From Russula earlei (lineage: Eukaryota > Basidiomycota > Agaricomycetes > Russulales > Russulaceae): DNA of 64,000 nucleotides. Both the position numbers and the translations under genes were made by a program. Every line of letters starts with the position of its first letter. Within the stretch, counting starts at the first letter, position 1. Positions 11,074 to 22,349 of the stretch are shown here, piece by piece. Location: contig JAGFNK010000126.1 in the NCBI GenBank assembly GCA_025769875.1, positions 1 to 64,000 on the forward strand. The letters run 5' to 3'. The notes under the pieces were generated by a model, which was given only the letters and a program-made list of their open reading frames with translations, did no database searches and was not told the origin of the DNA.

Positions 11074-12156
11074 GCGAACGTTCCGAAAGGTGGTAATCCC
11101 CCACTATTTTTGGGTCTGTGTCTGCAGGCGTTTGCGAGGTCGCCTGCGCTTCACGAAAGGATCGAAATGGAGGGGAGAGTATAAAAGGGGCGTGGATGGA
11201 GACGACTGTCGGAACGTTGAGTCAAGAGAGAGCTCGAATGCAGTGCCTGGCCCCTTATCATCATCAAGCATAATTGAAAAGTGTGAGGCACCGAGGCTGA
11301 AACAAAGCGGCGTAGTGGCGCTGACTGAACCCTGCAGGGTTCACACTTCTCTCAGGCTTATCTATACAGTACAACCCAGTCCGCATCCCCCTGTTGCCCC
11401 CCTTCGCCCATGGTTACCGCTACCACTGCTATTGCCGCGTCGATACCCACGTTTCAAAACCCTGTCGGGCAATATGAGTGCCAAGCTGCGGTCTGTGTGT
11501 TGGCTGCACTAGTCAGTCAGTCATCGGGCATACAGCTAAACATGCTACATAGTCATTTACTAGTGAGGCCAGTGGTGTACCCACCCAGCCCGGGTGAACT
11601 GCCGAGTTCCCAGTGACCCACAGTATGATAGTTGAGTACGGTTTCCACCTTCTCTTCCTGTTCTTCCTTTCCCTCTCCCGTCCTTCCCATTACTCCTTTC
11701 CCCATGGTCCCAAACTACCTCTGTGCCCACATGCCAGTTCCCTCAAGTACGGCTGGCCTTACCCTCTGGCATGACTGACCTGCCTCCCTGGACCTGTCCT
11801 CACTTGTCGAATATGTACCAGCCATTTCGTGCCCTGAAACGGGTTTTCTTTCGCTTTGGTGGGTTTCTCTCTTCTATCTAAGCTCCCTCCACACACGACG
11901 GGTCAATCCCCCTCACTGGAAACCCTGATGGCACGCGATGTGTGTTTTCCCTTGTGCGTGATTTTCATGCGTTGAACGACGTGTCTCTTTTTCTGTTTTC
12001 GCGTATTTCTCATTTTCCCAAACCTGCCAGTTCCCAAATTCTCACTAGCTTTTCCCCATGCGACGTCCTCTCCCCCCTCTTCTTCCCATCACTCTCTGAC
12101 TGGGATGTGCGCTTGAGCCCTTCATATTGAGCGAGGCACACTCACACGCGCGCGAC
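11074..12156. other. Intergenic, pyrimidine-rich
   Basis: Upstream of the PX-AGC gene. There is a TATAAAAG string near 11180 on the plus strand and long C/T-rich tracts at 11640-12110. No convincing coding exon seen. Confidence 0.5.
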
Positions 12157-12489
12157 GACAGCATTTTCAAGCTCACCGCTGCCTACCAAGTGATCCCCTA
12201 CCCACAGAAGGTCAACGTCGGCGTCAGGGCCTACCGTGATGACGACGACACGCCGTAGGTATTGTTCATGGTGAAAAAGGTGTGTGCCATCATCTCCGAG
12301 GAATCTCACTCTCCGTCGCTTTTTACCCATCAAAACAAACCTGCATGCTTCACATATTGTTCCGAGTGACCCAACACTTTCTTGCCGACGATCTCTGGGA
12401 CCTGCGCAAACCACCTCGCCACACTTCTCCTGAGTAATACTACCAGGTCAACGGCGAAAGAGTGGTCTATCTCAGTGACCCAACTTGGG
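12157..12489 (+). pseudogene. Aspartate aminotransferase fragment
   Basis: Two exon relics of a PLP-dependent aspartate aminotransferase. The first (12157-12279) reads DSIFKLTAAYQ and PQKVNVGV, then AYRDDD, the usual N-terminal block. A TAG at 12256-12258 stands where these enzymes have Trp, and a GTGTGT donor follows. The second (about 12376-12489) reads PTISGT and NHL, then after a frameshift VNGERVVYLSDPTWG, and ends at a GTGCGT donor. The PLP-binding Lys region and the remaining two thirds are absent. It is therefore a truncated, dead duplicate of a housekeeping gene. Confidence 0.75.
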
Positions 12490-13127
12490 GTGCGTGTGTC
12501 GTCCAGCCCTCCAGAAGTGATGGGCGGGGTACAGGCTCGGCCTCGAGTGGCTCACTGTGTTTTCCCGCGAGCAGTGCGTTTTCTGTGTCGGCTTATTCTC
12601 ATTCTCACCCCTCTCACCTCTCTTCCCATCCCCCTTCCTCCGAGCTGGACTTGCCGATTCCCTCATGTATGCACCCTCCCGTCTCACCTGCTTCCCGCCT
12701 CACCAAGTTTGTCATCTTTTCCACTCAAATCTTCCCGGTGACAATCAGTAAAGGTAGTGCCGCATTTTCATGTCACGGAAAGTTCCCGTCATTACACGCA
12801 ATCAATGAAACAAATTGCATATATTATAGTGTTTGCGAGCGCAAATGGATTAAAATATGCTTGTATGCCCCTTCCAGTATCCTGGGCCGACCCGGCAGCA
12901 TTTTACCAGAGGCACGGGGATCCTTACATCAGATGAGGGTAAATCCACGACGACTGGTATACCTTTATACATGCCTTATCTATAGATTAACACCGATCTG
13001 AAAGCATCTTGACATGCAATCGCTGCCTAGAAAGCCCTACTAGGACTCGACTTTGACTTCGGAGTTTGAAGTAGAACGGCTCGATCCGCGACTTGTCATA
13101 CACACACTCTTATCGATAACCACTCAA
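12490..13127. other. Intergenic
   Basis: Pyrimidine-rich to about 12740, then AT-richer. No continuation of the aminotransferase and no other gene recognised. Confidence 0.5.
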
Positions 13128-13961
13128 TTCTCAAGCTGCTTGTGTATTCTATTGAACTAGGCGACTCGATATTGACAAGTCGGAGACCGTTGACGATTGA
13201 AAAATGCCATTTTTCCTAACCGCTTCAAAGACATTGACACCGGCCAACTCGTCCTCTATCATCTCAATCTATCTGATGACGAGAACCTTGCGCAAACTGC
13301 TCAACAAGCCGCGGAGGGTGGACAGCCGCTGAAGGCGTCTCCCCCGCTCTCCGACGCATTCCAGACGCCGGTTTCTTCAATTGACAATGATGCTAATTGT
13401 CCTTGAAGACGATTAGCATCATTGTCGAGCTTCCGAAGACTCAGTGAATCCATGTGAGCGTTGCTGATGACATTATGCTCATTCCTCGCTCCCCATTTAT
13501 CCCACCATCGTGCTGTTCCAAACACTCATCCGGTCAGAAACGGTCCTTGGCAAGAGATCTCGTCGGGATGACGGGATCGATCTTGCTCTTCGTCAGCAGC
13601 ATCCACTTTATTCCATTGCGGCATCTCAGGTCAGCTACAGGTCAATACAAGGAAACCCAACTCAAAAGAATTCTGGACGACCGTCCCGTGTCTGATGTGG
13701 TTCCTCCTCTCCCCCCTCCTATATAAAGGCTTCGGTCACTTTCACGACTCTTCAAAGGTCGGCATAATACACGCGCCCCGACTAAGATGAGGGGTCGTCT
13801 GGAAGCGGCCGTCAATTCTTTCTCTGAAGCGTTGACCGAGTTGTACAAGGATGAGGCCAGCCGGAGGGACGAAGGCCTGGCGACTTTGAACAACATTTTT
13901 GCCTTTCGTGACCGTGGCTGTCCATCCCTAATGCCGGCCGCTATTCTCAATGGCCAATCGG

Positions 13962-16693
13962 GGGGGCTCCTTGAACCGCGACCACCACCAGGTCCGGATT
14001 TTCCCACGGCAAAGCCGGGGCAAGGATAGGCAGTGAGGATGACAGTGAGCTCTGCAAGGCCAGAGCCACCCGTCCGAGCCTTCATAAAACTATGACCCCC
14101 TCACCAACTAAACCACCATCCACCAGGCCGACTGGCCAAACCAATACATAACACAATCACTATGTACGCTAGCATAATCTGCAATGAGAACTCCTCCCAC
14201 ATAAACACACAACCCATACCGTACAACCATCCAGCTCCCCAACAATGAACAAGCAACACCAGCACCCCCCACACTGGTTGGGAAATCAACTTATGTGAAT
14301 GACAAAACTGTAACATTTTGAAAAACAAAATTTATTATTTTCATACAAATTTGTAGCAAACAATTTGTGAAAATTAAATTTATATATTGTTACAATAAAT
14401 TCCTGTTACAAAATGATGAAATAAGTAAATAGTATTGACAAGATTTTAGGACATATGTTATATTAAAACACTTTTAACTTATTTTAAAATTTTGGGCAAA
14501 ACAAAATTGTGAAAAAATCAAAACTGGAAAATTTGGGTTTATGGAAAAGGTGGAATAAAAATTGTGAAATTTTTGAAATTTTTGAAAAAGTTTTGTGACT
14601 TGAATAAAGATGTTAGGGAGATAAAGTTTTGTTATAATCATTGATGAGAACAAAATCTAGCCCTATAGAAAACATAATGTTATCATTTTTAATGAAGAAA
14701 TTTTTTGAAAACATTCACAATTTTGTTAAAGGAAAAATCTTGACAAAACAGAATATGAAATCCCAAAGTTGTTTCATCATTTTGTCATTGGAATTAAGAT
14801 GTCAGGGAGATAAAGTTTTGTTATAATCATTCATGACAACAAAATCTAGCATTTTAGAAAACATAATGTGAACATTTTTCATGCAGAAAATTTTTGAATA
14901 TATTCACAATTTTGTCAAAGGAAAAATTGTGACAAAACTGAATATGAAACCCTAAAGATGTTTCATCATTTTGTTTATAACATTTAGATATATTATGGTC
15001 AATTCTGAATGATGCTGGACATCTATACACCACAAAAAGAGGCCATAAAGTTTGAAGCAAGTGACGCAACTTTATGGCCTCTTTTTGTGGTGTATAGATA
15101 TCCAGCATCATTCAGAATTGACCATAATATATCTAAATGTTATAAACAAAATGATGAAACATCTTTAGGGTTTCATATTCAGTTTTGTCACAATTTTTCC
15201 TTTGACAAAATTGTGAATATATTCAAAAATTTTCTGCATGAAAAATGTTCACATTATGTTTTCTAAAATGCTAGATTTTGTTGTCATGAATGATTATAAC
15301 AAAACTTTATCTCCCTGACATCTTAATTCCAATGACAAAATGATGAAACAACTTTGGGATTTCATATTCTGTTTTGTCAAGATTTTTCCTTTAACAAAAT
15401 TGTGAATGTATTCAAAAAATTTCTTCATTAAAAATGATAACATTATGTTTTCTATAGGGCTAGATTTTGTTCTCATCAATGATTATAACAAAACTTTATC
15501 TCCCTAACATCGTTATTCAAGTCACAAAACTTTTTCAAAAATTTCAAAAATTTCACAATTTTTATTCCACCTTTTCCATAAACCCAAATTTTCCAGTTTT
15601 GATTTTTTCACAATTTTGTTTTGCCCAAAATTTTAAAATAAGTTAAAATTGTTTTAATATAACATATGTCCTAAAATCTTGTCAATACTATTTACTTATT
15701 TCATCATTTTGTAACAGGAATTTATTGTAACAATATATAAAATTAATTTTCACAAATTGTTTGCTACAAATTTGTATGAAAATAATAAATTTTGTTTTTC
15801 AAAATGTTACAGTTTTGTCATTCACATAAGTTGATTTCCCAACCAGTGCCATGAACACCCTACTCAACTCCCACCTCCCTCCCCTCCAACTGTCACTACC
15901 AATACCATGCCACCACAACCACGTGAAAACCACACATGACCCAAACCCCCTACCACCAGCCTGCCTTTCACCACCTGAAACAAAAGTCCTTTGTCCCCAA
16001 GAACATAAACCAACCCACCAAAACACAGGACCATCTGGTCTCCAGCGAGAGAGATGTGGCCACATGTGCCACAACTATGGCCCAACATCGTCTAGGCACC
16101 ATACTAGGCTGTTGATGCCTCACCCTCCCCCTCCCCAACCAAAATGATGAACCACACCATGACCAGAACTGCTGTGGACGCAACCCAAAAGGAGCCGCTC
16201 ACCTCCTCCAAATATCAATCTCAAAGGCCGCACACCTAATCTGGGTCATGAGGTGTGAATGAGTAATCCAAGACTGAAACCCACACAAGGTGGCTTCATG
16301 CCATCAACATGAGGCTCACCAACAACAAAATCACCGCAACACTAATCAAAGGGCCTTCGAGCTAGTGAGGGACACCTGGGAACATGTCCTTAGAAAAACA
16401 ATGGACCTCCCGAATGACTGGATCTTCAACCGTGAGGTTTTAGTGAGTATGAGGCTACGGTACGTTTCTCGGCCATCTAACAGCGTATCCTGAGTCCCAC
16501 ACTGCCCCCACACCGGCAACCCCCGGGGGGTGTGTGTAAATGCATTTCACCCCTCACATCCGGTCTCCGCACCGGCTACAGCGTGTCAGATAGAGCTGAA
16601 TTAACTTTCTCCTGCTATCTTACCCTTATTAAGGTAGTTCTGTACCCATAACTACCTAAATAAAACGCTATCCAAAAAAAAAAAAAAAAAAAA
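13962..16693 (+). mobile_element. LINE-A: 5'-truncated Tad1-like retrotransposon
   Basis: It ends in a run of about 20 A (to 16693) and is flanked by an 18-bp target duplication TTCTCAATGGCCAATCGG (13944-13961 and 16694-16711). Between 16190 and 16470 a degraded plus-strand frame gives residues typical of the C-terminal end of fungal Tad1-type ORF2, downstream of reverse transcriptase and RNase H: LIWVMRCERVIQ, INMRLTNN and LPNDWIFNREVLV. It interrupts the Crinkler-type gene. Its own body is interrupted by the palindrome at 14272-15848. Confidence 0.85.
14272..15848. mobile_element. Foldback element 1: near-perfect 1.58-kb palindrome
   Basis: Arms 14272-15052 and 15068-15848 (781 bp each) are inverted copies with few mismatches around a 15-nt centre. 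Outer ends are CACTGGTTGGGAAATCAAC and its complement. Each arm holds two tandem units of about 190 bp containing GGGAGATAAAGTTTTG. It is strikingly AT-rich against its surroundings and has no plausible coding region. It lies inside LINE-A. No clear target duplication was seen. Confidence 0.85.
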
Positions 16694-18946
16694 TTCTCAA
16701 TGGCCAATCGGATAGTCACTTTATCGGGCCACACGGCACAGTATTGTGCGAGGTAGAGTTTACAAACGAGCTCGCTGACTCAAGATCGATACCTGCTGTC
16801 GAGCTCCTCAGCTATGTCGTCAAATCGCAGATTCATACAACGGTGAGATGAGGGAAGGTGTTTCAGTGGAGGGTGCCATGTCAGCTTTTGACTTTTAGCG
16901 GTGGGTTGGATGATCAAGAATTGTCATAAAAGGCGATTGGGTTGGCAAGAGAATCGGGGGTTCAATCACGCGTTAAATTACACATATAAGTGAGTTAACA
17001 GTAGCATAACTACTTACCTTTTTCCCTACCAAATCAAAAACAAATGTTATCCCGTTTCCGATTGGCCGGCGCATCATCCGCCCCATCCGCTCCATCTGCC
17101 ACTTCCGGCCCGAGTGCCCCTTGCACGACACAACGTTTAAAGTTCATGCATGCCCCTTCAAAGATCATTGCCAATTCTGGAAAGAGGGGAGATTTTAATT
17201 ATGACCGGGAGCACGGTGGATACCCCATGGAATGGCTGACAGCAGCCGATTTCGACGCGTGGCGCTGGCAAGAAGAACTGGCTCATGCAATTGAATTGAT
17301 TACATCCAGCACCAAGCATGGGCAGGGATGGACAAAAAAAGTTTTCATCTGTTCCCGCCAACTATCCGGAGGAGCTTCGCATTATGTAAAGAAGCACCCC
17401 GATCGCACACGGAGATCCAAGATCAAGAAGACGGGTTGCCGTTGCCGAATAGTCATCAAATCATACACGGACGTGCCTACCATTCTCGGACAATACGCAA
17501 GCAAGCATGACCATGAAATTGGAATTGCTAATCTCACTTACACACGAATGTCATGTGTAGCGCATGATAAAATTAGATCCTTGTTGTTAAGGAAGGTTGA
17601 TCCACAGGAAATAGTAAGTGTGCATTGAATTTATTTTTAATCGCTAACCTAATGAATTGAAAGGTACGCAATATTCAGGATTCGTCACCCGATGGCAGCT
17701 GAGACCGATTCATCTCGCTTCGGGATGTGAGCCGCATGGCCCAGGAAATTGAAGATAACAATATCAGGCTGCATCCAGAGGATGCCATCTCCACCAGGCT
17801 CTGGTTGGACAGATTGAGAGATGAAAATACAAATGTATTTTACAAAGATAGGCTGCACAGTGCCCCATCTCAGTCAAATCTGCAGGAGGATGCATATGTG
17901 TTATGCATCCAGACCCCTTTCCAAATGGAGGCATTCCGCCACCTCGGGAACGGCTTCATCGGTATTGACGCAACTCATAATATTACTCAATATCCGGACT
18001 TTTTATTATTTACCATGATCGCGCGGGATCACTGGGGACATGGTGCATAATATTTACTAAATGTCAATTTAGCGTGCTTACCTTTTCTGGATAGGAGTGC
18101 CTGTTGCCTGGATGCTGGCATCCAATGGAACAATGGACACAATTTCCTTTTTTGTCCATTGGGTCAGGGATGCCAGTCCAGCTATCCGGCCATCTATTAT
18201 TATGACAGATCATGATGCTGCGCAGATTGCCACCCTCAAGATTGCTTATCCGGGAAGTCAGATATGGCTTTGCAAATGGCACATGTTGCGTGTGATGTGA
18301 TCACACTTCAATACAACCAAATTTCCTGATCTGTGGGATAAGATCAAGAGATGGGTACATACAGATGATCAGGCCAACTTTCTGCAAATCTGGGAGGAGA
18401 TCTCCACTGATCCTCAGGTCCCACAAAGTTTTGTGAGCTACCTTGGGTGTGAATGGATGCCTGTGGTCCATATGTGGTCCATGGTTTTCTGGAAAAATCG
18501 GCATATCTTTGAGGAAGGGGACACAAATATGTTGATCGAAGCGTATGTGTTCCAACTGATCCAAAGATAAGATGACTTAATCATTTTTTAGATATCATCA
18601 CGTCCTCAAATCACACTGGCTCAATGGCAAGCGCAATTGGCGGATCAATCGAATCTTATTTGTGCTAGTGCATCAAATGGTGCCGTATTACCAAAACAGG
18701 CACGAACGTCAGCAAGTTGGGCTCGATGGTCAGGACCTGGCAGCTGACAGGCATCGGAAACTTTTTGCCTGCACCGAGAGCATATCATAAGATTTGATTT
18801 TGCAACTCGATGAGATCTGCTTTCATGTTGCTTCACAATCCCGGTCCAGCAAGTTTTACTCAATCAATCTGATGAAGTCGACTTGTGATTGCACAGATTA
18901 TCCACGGGTTAGATTCTGCAAACACATTGCAGCAATCTACATCCAC

Positions 18947-20621
18947 GCATACGTGCTATCGATCACAGCTTCTTAACTTCATACCACCATCATGCCCACC
19001 GGGCAAACAATCCCTCTCCCAGCCTTTCTCCCCTTCCCTGGGGAACAACTCCAAAACCTACTACCCCCCAACCATGACTCTTTGGCTAGTATACTTGGGC
19101 TCGCCCATGCCTATCTAAAGCATCTGCATCCCTCTAAACTCGCCCATCCGGACGAGTCAATGAAGGCCTCTGCACACCTCCTGAAGCTCTTCCTGAATGA
19201 TACTCTAGTCACTGCCCTCCCCTTAGGGCACCACCCACAATCCACTGCCCCTACCAGAGAACTTAACTCACTCCAGAACCGCCTCACCAGCCTGGAGACC
19301 ACACTTATCAATCTCACTCAGGCTTCAGTCAACGTGAGAAAGGAAATCAAAGCCCTGCCCAAAAACACCACAACACCCGCCAAGGCCAAAGTCCCATTGA
19401 CCCCAGCCTCTAACACCACTCCCACATACGCAGCCAAGGCCTCCCTTCCCCCCCACCCTAGTGCAGTCATGAAGACATCTGCTTACACCTGGCCGGCCTC
19501 CCTCCGCCCTAACCCCGCGGACATATGCGCCACCATCAACTCTGCCTTATGTTCAACCAACAACAACCAAGTCCACGTGTCTGCCGCAAGGTGGACACAA
19601 AAGGGTAACCTAGTGATTTGGGGTGGTCCGAATACCACGGCACACAACCTCATGACCTCCCTCCCCGCAATCTCCGAGGCCCTGCAAGCCTCCCTCTCAG
19701 TCAACTCCATCTCTGCACCCCAAGAACCCCCACCAGTGCGACCAAATGTCAAATGGTCCAAACTTACAATAAACGCTGCCCCAACTGGCAAAACTAACAC
19801 AAGAGAAGCATACACCCCACAGGAGTGCCACCAAGCACTCCTGGCTGAGAACCCCACCTACGCCACCCTCACCATTACCCAACCCCCTTCATGGGTTAGG
19901 CCCCCATCAACTTATGCCCCAGGCGTGCACTCCTCCCTCTCAGTCTCCTTTGAAGACCCAGATGGCACAAAGGCCCAGGCACTCCTCCGCTTACGCACCC
20001 TACACATGCTTGGGCATGTGGTAACCCTAAAGCACTGGAGAAGCAACCCACCAAAGAACATCAACAAGAAACACCCCACCCTGAAACGTCCAACCCTCAA
20101 CCCAATTGGCGCCACTCCCACCCCAAGCGCTGCCAACTTCTCGCCCAGCCCCACTCCCCCTGCCCCAACATCCTTCACCGGACTGGCCTTCGCGCCCTTC
20201 AGCAGAACACCAACTGCCCCCACGCTCTAGACACATGCGTCTGTGCTGGAGACACAGTCAAACCCTCCCACACAATGCGTGAGCAATGCTCCACCCCCTA
20301 ACTACACTGGACAATAGGCTTTTTGATCGTGTGTTTTCGCTCGTGTTTTTGCCGCCCCCACGTACAACTCCAATCCCCTGCACCTTTGACCTGAGCTGGT
20401 TCCCCATGCTCTGGCCCCCTTTTTTTGTCCTTCTCATTCGAGCACGAAACCCGCTCCCCTATCCCTATATACGCAGAACGGTAGGAAGTCATAGGTTACT
20501 TTTAGTGTTTTGGGCCGGGCACAGTGCGTGATAAGCTAGCTCTTAGGTACCCAGGGTCCGCCCATGTACTTAGTTTATAAAGCGGTATACAAAAGCGAAT
20601 TCAAAAAAAAAAAAAAAAAAA
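18947..20621 (+). mobile_element. LINE-B: ORF1-only Tad1-like retroelement
   Basis: Flanked by a perfect 15-bp duplication GCAATCTACATCCAC (18932-18946 and 20622-20636), with a poly(A) run of about 18 at the 3' end. Excision rejoins the MULE frame at AAIYIH. It holds one intact ORF1, a 3' region of about 370 bp and no reverse transcriptase. It has therefore lost ORF2 but kept a complete short 5' leader, like a 'half-LINE'. Confidence 0.9.
18992..20230 (+). CDS. LINE ORF1 (gag-like) protein, 412 aa
   Basis: A single uninterrupted frame from the ATG 45 bp inside the element. The middle part has a coiled-coil-like stretch (LNSLQNRLTSLETTL). The C-terminal half carries blocks seen in Agaricomycete Tad1-LINE ORF1 proteins: SKLTINAAPTG, AYTPQECHQALLAENPTYA and SWVRPPSTYAPG, then a basic Pro-rich tail. 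These proteins are thought to bind element RNA and act as nucleic-acid chaperones. No CCHC knuckle is visible. It is unusually intact for an element without ORF2, which suggests a recent insertion. Family assignment rests on recognised motifs, not a search. Confidence 0.8.
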   Translation: MPTGQTIPLPAFLPFPGEQLQNLLPPNHDSLASILGLAHAYLKHLHPSKLAHPDESMKASAHLLKLFLNDTLVTALPLGHHPQSTAPTRELNSLQNRLTSLETTLINLTQASVNVRKEIKALPKNTTTPAKAKVPLTPASNTTPTYAAKASLPPHPSAVMKTSAYTWPASLRPNPADICATINSALCSTNNNQVHVSAARWTQKGNLVIWGGPNTTAHNLMTSLPAISEALQASLSVNSISAPQEPPPVRPNVKWSKLTINAAPTGKTNTREAYTPQECHQALLAENPTYATLTITQPPSWVRPPSTYAPGVHSSLSVSFEDPDGTKAQALLRLRTLHMLGHVVTLKHWRSNPPKNINKKHPTLKRPTLNPIGATPTPSAANFSPSPTPPAPTSFTGLAFAPFSRTPTAPTL

Positions 20622-22349
20622 GCAATCTACATCCACTTTCCCCACCTCTGTCCTGAAGAGAGCACCCAAAAAGCTCCCACAGAGAATGCAAATAGATCCC
20701 CTGACCCACCATCCCCATCCACCAGGCCAAGGGAGAGCCTAGTATCTCTCTCACAGGAGATCATATCATTATCACGTGATCTCGCATCTAGGCTTGAAAA
20801 TACTAATCAATCAGCGGAGATCGTCGAGGCCGCCCGGGCCGCCAAATACAGTTTGGCAGCCACAATTAATATAATTCAAGGTTTCAAGGTCTTACCCGAT
20901 AAAGAGGTAATTGCGCCCAATCTGCATATGTGGACGGAGACAGCCGAGCGTATGGGTGTCAAACGGGGCCCAAAACAATGGACCAGTCTCCCTGAAGTGC
21001 GGGGACTTACAGCACAAAGCATTGGCGTCGCTAAGGGAAAGCGCCGCCATGTTCATGATGATCCATACGCCGGGGGCGAACGGTCGGGCAAGCGCGCCAA
21101 GCCCGATGCAACATCTGCCACCGCGAATGTGTGCACGCGTGCCCTCGGGGAACCGCCGTCTCAAACCCCCCTCCCTCGGAACCCCCCTCGGAACCCCCCT
21201 CCCTTGGATGCCACTGCCTCCCTTGCACCATGTCCCTTCGGACTCACACCGCCACCTATTCTAGCGGCCTCATCTTCTGCTGATCCTTACAATAGAAAAT
21301 CTTTATTTGTATTGTAATTTATTTTCAAGATACATAATAAATAAGTCATTAAATAAGTGATTTAGAAAATACTTTGGTGTCATTTACACGCGTGATTGAA
21401 GCCCCGATTATCTTGCCGACCCAATCACCTTTTATAGTAATTTTTGATCATCTAACCACTGCTAAAAGTACACAACTTGCCGTGTCTCAGCCTGACAGTT
21501 GTTGGTAAGCCTAACGTCTCTTGGTCTCCTATGGTACAAGCCTGACTTGCGTACGAGGTCCATATGTCCGCGTCATTTTTCTTCACGGCTTTTGGCGCTG
21601 TCAGCCTCACCCCTATATTGTCGCGTATCCCATCAGCCGTCCATGATGATGATCGACAGAACCTCTATGCTGCCTTTTATGGCGCATTGGATCTGTCACG
21701 ACGCATAGATGATGAGGCAGAGCTCTTCATCAACGCAGTCACTGCGATCTCACTTGATCCTGGCCCTAACCCCAAACCAAACTCTCGGCGTTGACGTAGC
21801 GCGATCTGGCAAGCTCCGATTTCGAATTGTTAAGCTCTATCCCAACAGGCAGGACTACAGTACCACCACCTGTACATTGCCAAAAGGCAAAAGAAATCTT
21901 TGTGAGGTTTTCGCAACGGTACTCGATCGAACTGCACGAGTTTCGTGCCCCAAAGATTCTCGGCTTTGAGCGACCCCCAGGAGGTTGGTTCGCCACTGCC
22001 AATGGAATCCATTTTCCCATCTGAATCTCCCTATACGTCACCAGACCGAGCGCTTTTCTGTGACAAGCGGATTCAAGACCTATGGAATCTCATGGGAATC
22101 CTTCCACAATCACGGGCTCGTCCACGGGGACCTACGCGAGCCCAACATCCTTTGTCATGGAAAAAGGTGATGCTATTAGATTTTGACCGGGGGGGGGGGG
22201 GCAGAGTTGGAGACGCACAATATCCAACCGGACTGCTCACCACGGAGTTGACGGTTGGGCGACAGGAGGACGCTGATTCTATGATTACGATAGATGATGA
22301 TAGGCGGGTGTTGGGGAATACGCTCAATGCGTTACATAGCAACTACTAG

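Larger units (their letters stand above)
17044..21316 (+). pseudogene. MULE transposase with SWIM zinc finger, interrupted
   Basis: Exons: 17044-17613, 17664-18042, 18095-18542, then 18592-18946 continuing at 20637-21316 beyond LINE-B. The N-terminal part has a FAR1/FLYWCH-like basic region (KKTGCRCRIVIKS). The transposase core shows GIDATHN and MTDHDAAQ as catalytic-Asp motifs, then WLCKWHMLR. A SWIM zinc finger follows (CDCTDYPRVRFCKHIAAIY). The C-terminus is low-complexity. In-frame stops (TGA 17700, TGA 18298, TAA 18788) and the LINE make it non-functional. All three introns have GT-AG ends and restore frame. Confidence 0.85.
16883..21477 (+). mobile_element. MULE copy 1 (Mutator-like DNA transposon)
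   Basis: Long terminal inverted repeats (about 16883-17010 and 21350-21477) share GATGATCAA, GGCGATTGGGTTGGCAAGA-like and TCAATCACGCG blocks. The flanks TGCCATGTC (16874-16882) and TGCCGTGTC (21478-21486) make a 9-bp target duplication with one mismatch, the length typical of Mutator. It carries a transposase gene interrupted by LINE-B, and it is inserted in the Crinkler-type gene. Confidence 0.85.
13128..22349 (+). pseudogene. Crinkler-type header + nuclease-like + FunK1-type kinase gene, split by transposons
   Basis: Host-gene pieces lie at 13128-13961, 16712-16882 and 21478-22349. The first carries a Crinkler (CRN) ubiquitin-like header (DIDKSETVDD, then RFKDIDTGQLVLYHLNLSDD), with frameshifts. 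Next come an alpha-helical stretch at 13787 and a restriction-endonuclease-like strand (GTVLCEVEFTNEL) in which the usual Lys of ExK is Thr. After the second insertion the frame resumes with LSLTVV, a FunK1-like N-lobe (SRRIDDEAELF) and the catalytic loop HGDLREPNILCHG plus LLDFD near 22120-22180. CRN header + REase + kinase is an established effector-like architecture in fungi and oomycetes. Besides the two insertions it has an in-frame TGA at about 16845 and several frameshifts, so it is dead. Removing both insertions at their target duplications rejoins the reading frame. Confidence 0.75.

Noticed and set aside
11178..11512. Gene divergent from the PX-AGC gene using the TATAAAAG near 11180
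   Set aside because: The only open frame there shows no domain, overlaps the kinase gene start and has no supporting splice sites.
14641..15479. Lys/Phe-rich frames of 60-85 codons in the palindrome
   Set aside because: AT-rich inverted duplicates of one another with no family similarity; shadows of the arms.
18947..20621. Processed pseudogene or SINE
   Set aside because: The long intact ORF has Tad1-LINE ORF1 motifs, and the element carries its own 5' leader and 3' end.
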